Position numbers and translations under genes: made by a program
Shown here: positions 1 to 5,378 of the stretch, one piece after another
How the letters are laid out: each line of letters begins with the position of its first letter
How positions within the stretch are numbered: position 1 is the stretch's first letter
Notes under the pieces: generated by a model
Told to the model about the DNA's origin: nothing
What the model saw: the letters and a program-made list of their open reading frames with translations, nothing else
The model's database searches: none
NCBI GenBank assembly: GCA_002392945.1
Contig: DGHZ01000023.1
Location: 1,376 to 6,753, forward strand
Source: Caryophanales bacterium UBA3835
GTDB taxonomy: Bacteria; Bacillota_I; Bacilli_A; RFN20; CAG-826
Direction: 5' to 3'
DNA: 5,378 nt

Positions 1-1721
1 AAGTTAGAGATGAATCCGATTATAAAGGAATCAGAATCGCAGTTGACATTAAAAAGAATGCAAAAGCTGATCTCATTCTTCAATATTTAATGAAGAAAAC
101 CAACTTACAAACCGGCTATACCGCTAATATGGTGGCGATTGTCGATGGTAGACCAAAAACTCTATCATTGCTTGACTATGTAGATGCCTATATTGCTCAC
201 CAAGTAGATGTTGTCACTAGAAAAAGTAAATTCGATTTAGATAAATACTCAACTCGCTTGCATATCGTTAACGGACTTATTTTAGCTTCGCTAAATATTA
301 ACGAAGTTGTGGATATTATTCGTAAGAGTAAAGATAAAAATGATTCCAAGATTAACTTAATGAAGCGCTTTGAGTTATCTAATGAACAAACTGAAGCAAT
401 TGTGACCATGCCTTTATATAAATTAAGCCATACTGACGAACTAATTTTAGAAAAAGAAAAGGCTGATTTAGAAAAAGACATCGCGAGATTAAAAGAAATT
501 CTAGAAGATCCAAGCAAACTCAATAGAGCAATAGTGAAAGATTTAAAAAATCTTTCTGATAAATATGGAGATGATAGAAGAACACAAATTATTGAAAAAG
601 GTGAAACCAAAGAAATTGATAAACGTGATCTTATTGCTAAAGAAGAAGTTATGGTCGCGGTTAGCTATGATGGCTATTTAAAACGCAGTTCAATTAGAAG
701 CTTCTCTAGCAGTAATGGAGAACTTCCAGGATTAAAAGATGGAGATATGCTTGTTGGAAGTGGCAAAGCCTTAACAACCGATTATCTGATTTGTTTCACA
801 AATCAAGGTAACTATGCATCTATTCCAGTACACTCATTAACTGACACAAAATGGAAGGATGAAGGAACTCATATTAATGAATTCACAACCTTAGCTAGCG
901 GTGAGAAAATCATTAAGGCTATGGCTATTAGTGAATTAAGAAATGACTTATATTTAGTTATTTTAACTAAATTTGGTCAAATCAAACGTATGGCTCTTTC
1001 TAGTATTGAAGTTATTAAACGTTCACGTCCTGCAAAATATATGAAGTTATTACAAAATGACTCCATTGCTGGGATTCAATTAGTGTCTGGAGATAGCGAT
1101 TTATTAGTTATAACTAATAATGGTAATTGTTCATTCTTTAATGAGAACGAATTATCTATCTTAGGAAATAAGGCTGGCGGCGTGAAATCTATCTCTGGAT
1201 TAGGAAATAATCAATTGGTGGGCTTATTAGCCTTTGAGAAGGATGAAAAGTCTAAAATTATATTATTTACTAATAAAGGACACATGCGCGTTACAGACAT
1301 CTCTAAATTCTATAAAACAAATAGATTAGGTAAAGTACAATCAATCTTACAATCATTTAAAGGTGATCCACATAACGTAGTAAGTGTATTTAAAGCAAAA
1401 AAAGATGAAAGCTTAAATATAAATTTATATTTAAACGATAGAACAAATAAGATAATCACTATTAATGATTTAAGAAACACAGAAGCACAATATGCCAAAA
1501 AGAACATTGATGAAATTACCGCTAAACAACATATTGCCTTTGTATTTGACTCAGAAATAGTAACTGTAAATAAAGATATAGTTTCTCATCCAGTAGCTAT
1601 TAAGGAAGTTAAAGAAGAAAATAGTGAGATTGAATCTGAAACTAGTGAAGTCGAAGAAAGTAAGCCAGAAAAAGAAGAAACTAACTTCGAACAAATCTCA
1701 ATTTTTGATGATTTAGATTAA
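1..1721 (+). CDS. parC: DNA topoisomerase IV subunit A (ParC), 5'-truncated by the window edge
   Basis: ParC is the DNA-cleaving subunit of topoisomerase IV, which with ParE unlinks daughter chromosomes. The reading frame is open from position 3, well upstream of the first ATG at 90. The upstream codons read VRDESDYKGIRIAVDIKK, a conserved ParC/GyrA stretch, so the ATG at 90 is internal and the true start lies to the left. About 572 residues are visible of a protein usually near 800; the catalytic tyrosine and quinolone-resistance region are missing. Visible parts are the end of the cleavage domain, the coiled-coil tower and exit gate (about 90-600, with AIVDGRPK and YIAHQ), and a C-terminal beta-pinwheel with five or six repeats (about 636-1560, e.g. 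GYLKRSSIRSF, FGQIKRMAL, KGHMRVTDI). There is no GyrA box (QRRGGRG-like), which favours ParC over GyrA. The last 39 residues (1602-1718) form an acidic tail with 16 Asp/Glu, ending in QISIFDDLD. parE would be expected just upstream. Confidence 0.93.
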   Translation, partial: VRDESDYKGIRIAVDIKKNAKADLILQYLMKKTNLQTGYTANMVAIVDGRPKTLSLLDYVDAYIAHQVDVVTRKSKFDLDKYSTRLHIVNGLILASLNINEVVDIIRKSKDKNDSKINLMKRFELSNEQTEAIVTMPLYKLSHTDELILEKEKADLEKDIARLKEILEDPSKLNRAIVKDLKNLSDKYGDDRRTQIIEKGETKEIDKRDLIAKEEVMVAVSYDGYLKRSSIRSFSSSNGELPGLKDGDMLVGSGKALTTDYLICFTNQGNYASIPVHSLTDTKWKDEGTHINEFTTLASGEKIIKAMAISELRNDLYLVILTKFGQIKRMALSSIEVIKRSRPAKYMKLLQNDSIAGIQLVSGDSDLLVITNNGNCSFFNENELSILGNKAGGVKSISGLGNNQLVGLLAFEKDEKSKIILFTNKGHMRVTDISKFYKTNRLGKVQSILQSFKGDPHNVVSVFKAKKDESLNINLYLNDRTNKIITINDLRNTEAQYAKKNIDEITAKQHIAFVFDSEIVTVNKDIVSHPVAIKEVKEENSEIESETSEVEESKPEKEETNFEQISIFDDLD

Positions 1722-1762
1722 ATATAACAAAGTTATATAATATAAATAAATAGTTAGAGATT

Positions 1763-1804
1763 AGTAGTTAATTAGTATATATAATTAGCTACTTTTTTCT
1801 TTTT
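1763..1804 (+). terminator. Intrinsic terminator downstream of parC
   Basis: The left arm at 1763-1774 (agtagttaatta) pairs with 1782-1793 (taattagctact). This gives a 12-bp stem with one G-U wobble around a 7-base loop. A T-rich run follows directly (1793-1804, six Ts, a C, then five Ts). It lies about 40 bases past the parC stop, so it most likely ends the parC transcript and separates it from the yqeG operon. Confidence 0.8.
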
Positions 1805-1817
1805 AAAAGAAATAATT

Positions 1818-1846
1818 TTTACGTCTTTTTTATAAAAGTCTATTTT
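1818..1846 (+). promoter_or_regulatory. Weak candidate promoter for the yqeG operon
   Basis: TTTACG (1818-1823, 4 of 6 matches to TTGACA) lies 17 bases before TATTTT (1841-1846, 4 of 6 matches to TATAAT), after the parC terminator. A start near 1853 would give a leader of about 30 bases. The operon needs a promoter after terminator 1763-1804 unless it is read through, but in sequence this AT-rich such matches arise easily. Confidence 0.2.
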
Positions 1847-1859
1847 TATAAGACTTTTT
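1834..1859 (+). terminator. Second AT-rich hairpin between parC and yqeG
   Basis: The arms aaaagtct (1834-1841) and agactttt (1851-1858) form a perfect 8-bp stem around a 9-base loop. The right arm itself ends in a T run. It could be a back-up terminator for parC or a structure in the yqeG leader. A smaller hairpin, ctttt (1825-1829) with aaaag (1834-1838), would compete for the same left arm. The role is inferred; the stem is only 25% G+C and may be weak. Confidence 0.4.
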
Positions 1860-1874
1860 CGTATAAACTATTTG

Positions 1875-1879
1875 TAAGG
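1875..1879 (+). promoter_or_regulatory. Ribosome binding site of yqeG, decides between two adjacent ATGs
   Basis: TAAGG at 1875-1879 is the only Shine-Dalgarno-like sequence before yqeG. It is 3 bases from the ATG at 1883 and 6 bases from the ATG at 1886. The second spacing is more usual, so 1886 is preferred. Confidence 0.55.
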
Positions 1880-1885
1880 CTTATG

Positions 1886-2407
1886 ATGTTTAAAAAGTTT
1901 ATTCCATTCGCTCATGCTCAATCAATTTACGAAATTGATCCAGAGTTTTTTAAAAGAAATGGCGTGAAAACGTTGTTCGTGGATTTGGATAATACATTAG
2001 ACAGTTATAAAGCCAGAGAACCAAAAGAAAGAACTATTAATTATATTAATAAGTTGAAATCTTTAGGTATCGAACCTGTTATTATCTCGAATAACAAGCC
2101 GCATCGTGTATGCGGATTCGCTGATAAGGTGGGTATAGCATTTCTAGCAAGCGCTCGTAAACCTGGCGCAAAAAGAATTAAACAAGAAATTGCTAGACGT
2201 GGTAGAGCTAATGACGAGGTCATGTTGGTTGGCGATCAAATGATGACTGATGTCCTGGCGGCTCATAAAGCTAAAATCCGTGTGGTTTTAACGGAAAAGC
2301 TAGTTAAGGAAGACCAATGGACAACACACATCAATAGATTGATGGACAGACCTATTAGAAGATATCATCGTAAAAGAGGCAATCTAAAAGATTGGAGGAA
2401 CATGTAG
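1886..2407 (+). CDS. yqeG: YqeG family HAD IIIA-type phosphatase
   Basis: A haloacid dehalogenase superfamily phosphatase of the YqeG family, 173 residues, close to the Bacillus subtilis protein. Its physiological substrate is not established. The HAD motifs are all present: motif I DLDNT at 33-37 (nucleophile D33, acid/base D35), motif II SNN at 68-70, motif III lysine in ARKP at 90-93, and motif IV GDQMMTDV at 116-123. An ATG at 1883 would add one Met; 1886 is chosen for ribosome-binding-site spacing and because the start MFKKF resembles the family's usual MLKKF. The C-terminus is strongly basic (RPIRRYHRKRG). It is the first gene of a tight operon: its stop is followed after one base by the yqeH ATG, and the yqeH ribosome binding site lies inside its last codons. 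This position next to yqeH is conserved across Bacillota. All catalytic residues look intact. Confidence 0.92.
   Translation: MFKKFIPFAHAQSIYEIDPEFFKRNGVKTLFVDLDNTLDSYKAREPKERTINYINKLKSLGIEPVIISNNKPHRVCGFADKVGIAFLASARKPGAKRIKQEIARRGRANDEVMLVGDQMMTDVLAAHKAKIRVVLTEKLVKEDQWTTHINRLMDRPIRRYHRKRGNLKDWRNM
2394..2398 (+). promoter_or_regulatory. Ribosome binding site of yqeH inside yqeG
   Basis: GGAGG at 2394-2398, 10 bases before the ATG at 2409. It is the strongest Shine-Dalgarno sequence in the operon and overlaps the last codons of yqeG, so the two genes are probably translationally coupled. Confidence 0.65.
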
Positions 2408-2408
2408 T

Positions 2409-3545
2409 ATGGCAAATGCAAGAAGAGTGATTAGATGTCAAAGTTGTGGAGCAATTCTCCAAACAGAATCTAAAAGTAAACCAGGCTTTATTTCAAAAGC
2501 CGTTATTGAAAGTGGAGTTCCTAGACTTCCTTACTGTAATTCATGTTATGAAAAAATGATTGCCCTCAATAGTAGTTCCCTTGATCATGAAACTGATAAA
2601 GATATTTTAAAAATCCTTAAAGACGCTGTTGCAACCGACTCATTAATCGTGTGGATGGTGGATCTATTTACATTTAATGGAACATTAAATCCAGATGTTG
2701 TTAAACGTGTCAAAAAATTAGACATCGTTGTTATCGGCTCTAAAAGAGACTTAATGCCTTCAGCAGCTACTGATGAAATGCTTATTAGATATATCGACGA
2801 AAGATTTGCTGATGTGGGGATTAATCCAATTACAATTGGCTTAATTGGTAGTGAAGACTCTATCGATATCAAAGAAAAACTCACCAAAATTGGTGAATTA
2901 AGAAAAGGTAGAGACGTTTATTTAATTGGTGAACTTAATAGTGGTAAAACAACATTTGTTAACAAAATGTTAAAAGACTATAAAAATAACACTAGATGGC
3001 AAATAAAATCCGAATTGTATCCTGGAACTAACTCTAATGTATTAGAGATTCCACTTACTAATTCCTCCTTCTTATACGAATTACCAGACTTGAGTAACAA
3101 CACATCTGTGTATTCGCGTGTGGAAGCAAGCGTACAAAGAATAATTTCTCCAAAAAAAGAAGTGGCGTTCAATAGAAAATTCATTGGTGCAGGATCCACA
3201 ATTGTGGTTGGTAACTTAGCCGCATTCTCTATCATCCGCGGACATCACACATCTGTGCGTTTCTTCGCAGGTGAGAAGGTGGAATTCAAGGTTATCGATA
3301 CTAATAAAATTGACGATTTCCTCGCCTCTAATTTAAAGAAAAAATCTTTAAAACCTGTTTCCGAAAGATATACATCTTTCAGAGACTACGATATCTTTGA
3401 ATATGATTTAGAATCGGATGATTTAAGACATGATATTTCCGTTGAAGGATTATGTTGGTTCTCTATTAAGGGAAAAGGCCAAACTGTCCGTATTCTTTTA
3501 CCAAAAGGTGTTGCTGTTAAAGAATCTTTATCCAAGATTAGGTAA
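2409..3545 (+). CDS. yqeH: YqeH ribosome-biogenesis GTPase (circularly permuted), with divergent G motifs
   Basis: YqeH proteins are cytoplasmic GTPases needed for assembly of the 30S ribosomal subunit. This one has 378 residues, close to the Bacillus form (366). Order of parts: an N-terminal four-cysteine zinc finger (C10, C13, C43, C46); the permuted G domain starting with VDLFTFNG (84-91); G4 (111-114); P-loop G1 GELNSGKT (174-181); G2 (205-207 onward); G3 (224-227); then SPKKE (247-251) and a C-terminal domain with EGLCW (346-350) and PKGV (365-368). G1 is intact, including N177 and K180. G4 reads SKRD where NKxD is usual, G3 reads ELPD where DTPG is usual, and G2 reads PGTN where PGTT is usual. 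Nucleotide may still bind, but hydrolysis could be slow or altered; this is inference. Family assignment is secure from the permuted order, zinc finger, SPKKE and the yqeG/yhbY neighbours. The ATG at 2409 has a strong GGAGG. Confidence 0.93.
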   Translation: MANARRVIRCQSCGAILQTESKSKPGFISKAVIESGVPRLPYCNSCYEKMIALNSSSLDHETDKDILKILKDAVATDSLIVWMVDLFTFNGTLNPDVVKRVKKLDIVVIGSKRDLMPSAATDEMLIRYIDERFADVGINPITIGLIGSEDSIDIKEKLTKIGELRKGRDVYLIGELNSGKTTFVNKMLKDYKNNTRWQIKSELYPGTNSNVLEIPLTNSSFLYELPDLSNNTSVYSRVEASVQRIISPKKEVAFNRKFIGAGSTIVVGNLAAFSIIRGHHTSVRFFAGEKVEFKVIDTNKIDDFLASNLKKKSLKPVSERYTSFRDYDIFEYDLESDDLRHDISVEGLCWFSIKGKGQTVRILLPKGVAVKESLSKIR

Positions 3546-3550
3546 TTAGA

Positions 3551-3844
3551 ATGTTAACTCAGCCTCAAAAAAAGCAATTAAGAGCATTAATTGTTCAAGA
3601 TAAGACAAAATATCAAATCGGAAAAAGCGAAGTCACAAATGCTCTTTTAGATATGCTTGATAAAGCTTTGACTGCTCGCGAGTTGATTAAAATTGAAGTG
3701 TTAAAGTCTGCTACTACCCCAGTAATGGAATTAACACTTGATTTATCAAGTAAATTACACGCTGAAGTCGTACAAGTTGTAGGAAGAGTTATAGTTTTAT
3801 ACCGTAAAAATAAAGAGAATCCAAAAATTAAGCTTTGTAAATAA
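3551..3844 (+). CDS. yhbY: YhbY/YqeI ribosome assembly RNA-binding protein (CRS1-YhbY domain)
   Basis: A 97-residue single-domain protein of the CRS1-YhbY family, a KH-like fold that binds precursor ribosomal RNA during ribosome subunit assembly. The start MLTQPQKKQLRAL matches the family start (MLTGKQKRFLR in B. subtilis). Other family features are YQIGK (21-25), ALTARELIKIEVL (39-51) and VVGRVIVLYRKNKEN (76-90). The exposed loop normally reads GKxG; here residues 24-27 are GKSE, so the second glycine is missing. It begins 5 bases after the yqeH stop, with only a weak AGG (3540-3542) ahead, so coupling to yqeH translation is likely. In B. subtilis aroE sits between yqeH and this gene; it is absent here. 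Function is inferred from the family and from its place beside yqeH and nadD. Confidence 0.9.
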   Translation: MLTQPQKKQLRALIVQDKTKYQIGKSEVTNALLDMLDKALTARELIKIEVLKSATTPVMELTLDLSSKLHAEVVQVVGRVIVLYRKNKENPKIKLCK

Positions 3845-3845
3845 A

Positions 3846-4931
3846 ATGAAAAATATCGTCCTCTTTGGTGGTGCTTTTGATCCAATCCATAATGGCCATA
3901 TAAATATGGCGCTAGAAGCATCTACTCAACTAGATGCCGATATTTTCTTTATTCCTGCTAGAATCTCTATTTGGAAAAGTCAATCCGCTCCTATTGAAGA
4001 TAAGTTGCAAATGGTGGAACTCGCCATTAAAAACTACCCAAAATTACATTTATCTAGATATGAAGCTGATTCTAAAGAAGAAGTAAATTACTCGATAGAT
4101 ACAGTGAAATATTTTAAAAAAGAATATCCAGATAGTAATTTATACTATCTAATTGGCACCGATCACGTTAATAGTTTCCATAAATGGAAAGACGCAAAGG
4201 AATTATCTAAACTTGCAAAGATTGTTTATTTCAAACGTCCAGATATGGTGGTGGACATAAATAACGTAAAAGAATTTGACATGGTGGAGATTAATGGAGA
4301 GCTCAAAGACGAATCATCTACAGAAATTAGAGAATTAAAATCTTTAGACACTCCAGATAAAGTTATTGATTATATAATCAATAATAGACTTTATTTTATG
4401 AAGAAGATCGCTTCATATATGAGCGAGAAAAGATTAGTGCACACAATTAGCACCGCTAAGCTATCTTACGAAATAGCGTTAGCAAATAATCTAAAGGATG
4501 CTAAAAAGGCGCTCATAGCAGCTTTATTACATGATATTGGCAAAGAAATGCCTATGACAGAACAAAAAGAAATTATGAAAAAGCATTTTAAAGAGTATAT
4601 AAATTACCCGCCAGTCATTTATCATCAATTTATAGGTGCATATCTAGTAGAAAAAGATTTTGGAATTACTGATCCAATAATTTTAGATGCAATTAAATAT
4701 CACACAACAGCAAATTCCAACATGTCAGACGTGGCAATTATCGTTCATTGCGCTGATAAAATAGAGCCAACACGTGGATTTGAGTCTCAAAATCTAATAA
4801 ATGGATTAAAAAGTAGTTTAATAAATGGATTTGTGGAAGTCTTAAAATCAAATGTGGAGTATTATGTGAGACACAACATTGATTATAAGAACGATTTACA
4901 GATGGCTTGCCTTAATCAATATCTTAAATAG
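3846..4931 (+). CDS. nadD: Fused nicotinate-nucleotide adenylyltransferase (NadD) and YqeK-type HD-domain hydrolase
   Basis: A 361-residue two-domain protein. The N-terminal domain (about 1-184) is NadD, which joins ATP and nicotinate mononucleotide to make deamido-NAD in NAD synthesis. It shows GGAFDPIHNGHI (8-19) with the nucleotidyltransferase HxGH (15-18), the conserved GTD...WKDAKEL stretch (104-120), and SSTEIR (157-162). The C-terminal domain (about 190-361) is a YqeK-like HD metallohydrolase; family members split diadenosine tetraphosphate symmetrically into ADP. Likely metal ligands are H199, H229-D230 in LLHDIGK, H260, H286 in IKYHT and D304 in CADKIEPTR. Bacillus has separate neighbouring nadD and yqeK genes; a NadD-HD fusion is known in mycoplasmas. 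An internal Met at 185 has no ribosome binding site ahead, so a single polypeptide is likely. The ATG is one base after the yhbY stop with no clear Shine-Dalgarno sequence, implying reinitiation. It is the last gene of the operon; rsfS does not follow. Confidence 0.93.
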   Translation: MKNIVLFGGAFDPIHNGHINMALEASTQLDADIFFIPARISIWKSQSAPIEDKLQMVELAIKNYPKLHLSRYEADSKEEVNYSIDTVKYFKKEYPDSNLYYLIGTDHVNSFHKWKDAKELSKLAKIVYFKRPDMVVDINNVKEFDMVEINGELKDESSTEIRELKSLDTPDKVIDYIINNRLYFMKKIASYMSEKRLVHTISTAKLSYEIALANNLKDAKKALIAALLHDIGKEMPMTEQKEIMKKHFKEYINYPPVIYHQFIGAYLVEKDFGITDPIILDAIKYHTTANSNMSDVAIIVHCADKIEPTRGFESQNLINGLKSSLINGFVEVLKSNVEYYVRHNIDYKNDLQMACLNQYLK

Positions 4932-4953
4932 TAACAATAAGAAGAAAATTTGT

Positions 4954-4983
4954 TGATCCACAATTAAGGTGGATTATTTCTTT
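4954..4983 (+). terminator. Hairpin terminator between the convergent nadD-yqeK and Crp-like genes
   Basis: tgatccac (4954-4961) pairs with gtggatta (4969-4976) in an 8-bp stem with one G-U pair and a 7-base loop, followed by TTTCTTT (4977-4983). It starts 23 bases past the nadD-yqeK stop. Outer bases aagaaa (4942-4947) and tttctt (4977-4982) could extend the stem past an asymmetric bulge. On the minus strand the hairpin is followed by a moderately T-rich stretch (attttcttctt), so it may stop transcripts from both directions. Confidence 0.6.
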
Positions 4984-5003
4984 ATAATCATTACTTCGTA
5001 TAA

Positions 5004-5032
5004 TTGTCATTATGTTAACCATTCTATATAAT
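5004..5032 (+). promoter_or_regulatory. Near-consensus sigma-70/SigA-type promoter with no obvious gene downstream
   Basis: TTGTCA (5004-5009, 5 of 6) and TATAAT (5027-5032, 6 of 6) are separated by exactly 17 bases. Transcription would start near 5039 and run toward the 3' end of the minus-strand Crp-like gene. Between the operon terminator and that gene (4984-5162) I see no supported coding region. The longest ATG frame there that I traced (5103-5174, 23 codons) has no ribosome binding site. The match is good, but the region is very AT-rich, so it remains a candidate. Confidence 0.4.
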
Positions 5033-5162
5033 AAACAAAGTTTAATGTTGTAAATAATCTTATTAAATATATAAATAATTGGTTAATAACAGCCTACAAA
5101 TAATGAAAATACTCCACATAATTGCGAAGTTTCCACCTACTAATTATCTACTAATTTTGTTA

Positions 5163-5378
5163 TCACACCACTAATTCGAGCGTTTTTCCTGATTTTTTGA
5201 TCTTCTTGCTTTTGAGTAATTTTGTAATCGTTCTGCTTAATGATTCGCGAGTTAAATATAGCTCATCAGCGAGCTTTGTAATTGATTTATAGCTCATTTT
5301 ATTTTTATTAAATGTAAGATAATATAACAATCTATCTTCTGCACCACTAATTGTTAATAATTTGATCTTTAAATTAAG
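5163..5378 (-). CDS. Crp/Fnr family transcriptional regulator, C-terminal part (5' end beyond the window)
   Basis: On the minus strand the frame is open from the right edge to a TGA stop at 5165-5163, immediately followed by TAA. The 71 visible residues match the C-terminal DNA-binding domain of Crp/Fnr regulators. They include KIKLLTISGAEDRLLYYL (the end of the dimer helix and first helix of the domain) and ITKLADELYLTRESLSRTI (helix-turn-helix, with TRESLSR in the recognition helix). The closing KKIKKSGKTLELV is the wing. The N-terminal cyclic-nucleotide-binding-like sensor domain is outside the window, so the effector (cAMP, oxygen through an iron-sulfur cluster, or other) cannot be judged. 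Crp/Fnr proteins activate or repress promoters as dimers. The gene is convergent with the nadD-yqeK operon, with about 230 bases between the stops. Confidence 0.85.
   Translation of the reverse strand, partial: LNLKIKLLTISGAEDRLLYYLTFNKNKMSYKSITKLADELYLTRESLSRTITKLLKSKKIKKSGKTLELVV

Noticed and set aside
90..92. ATG at 90 as the start of parC
   Set aside because: The same frame is open back to position 3 and encodes conserved ParC/GyrA sequence (VRDESD...), with no ribosome binding site before 90. The gene is truncated by the window edge.
197..610. Minus-strand open frame of 137 codons inside parC, and similar minus-strand frames at 1310-1507, 2041-2223, 2585-2887, 2978-3235 and 3613-3921
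   Set aside because: They lie opposite conserved coding sequence, have compositions typical of antisense shadows (Ser/Leu/Ile rich), and show no recognisable motifs.
1712..1741. Promoter-like TTTAGA-18 bp-TATAAT at the end of parC
   Set aside because: The -35 match is poor, and transcription from it would run straight into the terminator at 1763-1804. The -10 match is easily produced by the AT-rich spacer.
4398..4931. Separate yqeK gene starting at the internal ATG 4398
   Set aside because: There is no Shine-Dalgarno sequence before it and the frame is continuous with nadD, so one fused protein is the simpler reading.
5014..5086. Inverted repeat ttaacca (5015-5021) / tggttaa (5080-5086)
   Set aside because: Only 7 bp with a loop near 58 bases; too weak to call an operator, terminator or attachment site.
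5103..5174. Short + strand frame starting MKILHIIAKF, 23 codons, downstream of the candidate promoter
   Set aside because: There is no ribosome binding site ahead of it, it overlaps the end of the Crp-like gene on the other strand, and a frame this short is expected by chance.
5137..5176. Short direct repeats CTACTAATT (5137-5145, 5148-5156) and CCACTAATT (5168-5176, again at 5344-5352)
   Set aside because: Nine- to eleven-base matches in very AT-rich sequence, partly inside coding sequence, with no regular spacing of a CRISPR or iteron array.

Overview
The window is a stretch of an AT-rich bacterial genome with tightly packed genes. Its gene content points to a low-GC Bacillota or Mollicutes-related lineage. 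The evidence is the Bacillus-type yqeG-yqeH-yhbY-nadD-yqeK gene order, the Gram-positive style ParC, and the joining of NadD and YqeK in one protein, a form known from mycoplasmas. All eight tryptophans in the complete or long reading frames are encoded by TGG. This argues for the standard bacterial code rather than the mycoplasma code (TGA = Trp). The exact taxon cannot be fixed from the sequence alone.

Layout. Positions 1-1721 (+) are the C-terminal two thirds of ParC, topoisomerase IV subunit A, cut off by the left edge. It is followed by a clear intrinsic terminator (1763-1804) and a second AT-rich hairpin (1834-1859). Then comes a compact four-gene operon on the + strand: yqeG (HAD-family phosphatase), yqeH (circularly permuted ribosome-assembly GTPase), yhbY (CRS1-YhbY RNA-binding protein) and a nadD-yqeK fusion (NAD biosynthesis plus an HD-domain hydrolase). 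The genes are separated by only 1-5 bases. A hairpin at 4954-4983 closes the operon. At the right edge, on the minus strand and convergent with the operon, is the last 71 codons of a Crp/Fnr-type transcription regulator, including its winged helix-turn-helix.

The operon is a reduced version of the Bacillus subtilis cluster yqeG-yqeH-aroE-yhbY-nadD-yqeK-rsfS-yqeM. Here aroE is absent between yqeH and yhbY, and nothing like rsfS follows yqeK. What remains couples 30S ribosome-assembly factors with NAD synthesis and nucleotide housekeeping.

Most worth a second look: YqeH keeps an intact P-loop but has lost consensus residues in its G2, G3 and G4 motifs. ParC ends in an acidic tail carrying QISIF, which resembles the sliding-clamp-binding consensus QLSLF. 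A near-consensus promoter at 5004-5032 points into the 3' end of the Crp-like gene with no gene of its own, suggesting a possible antisense or small RNA. I saw no mobile element, CRISPR array, tRNA or rRNA, and no sign of a wholly new multi-gene system.
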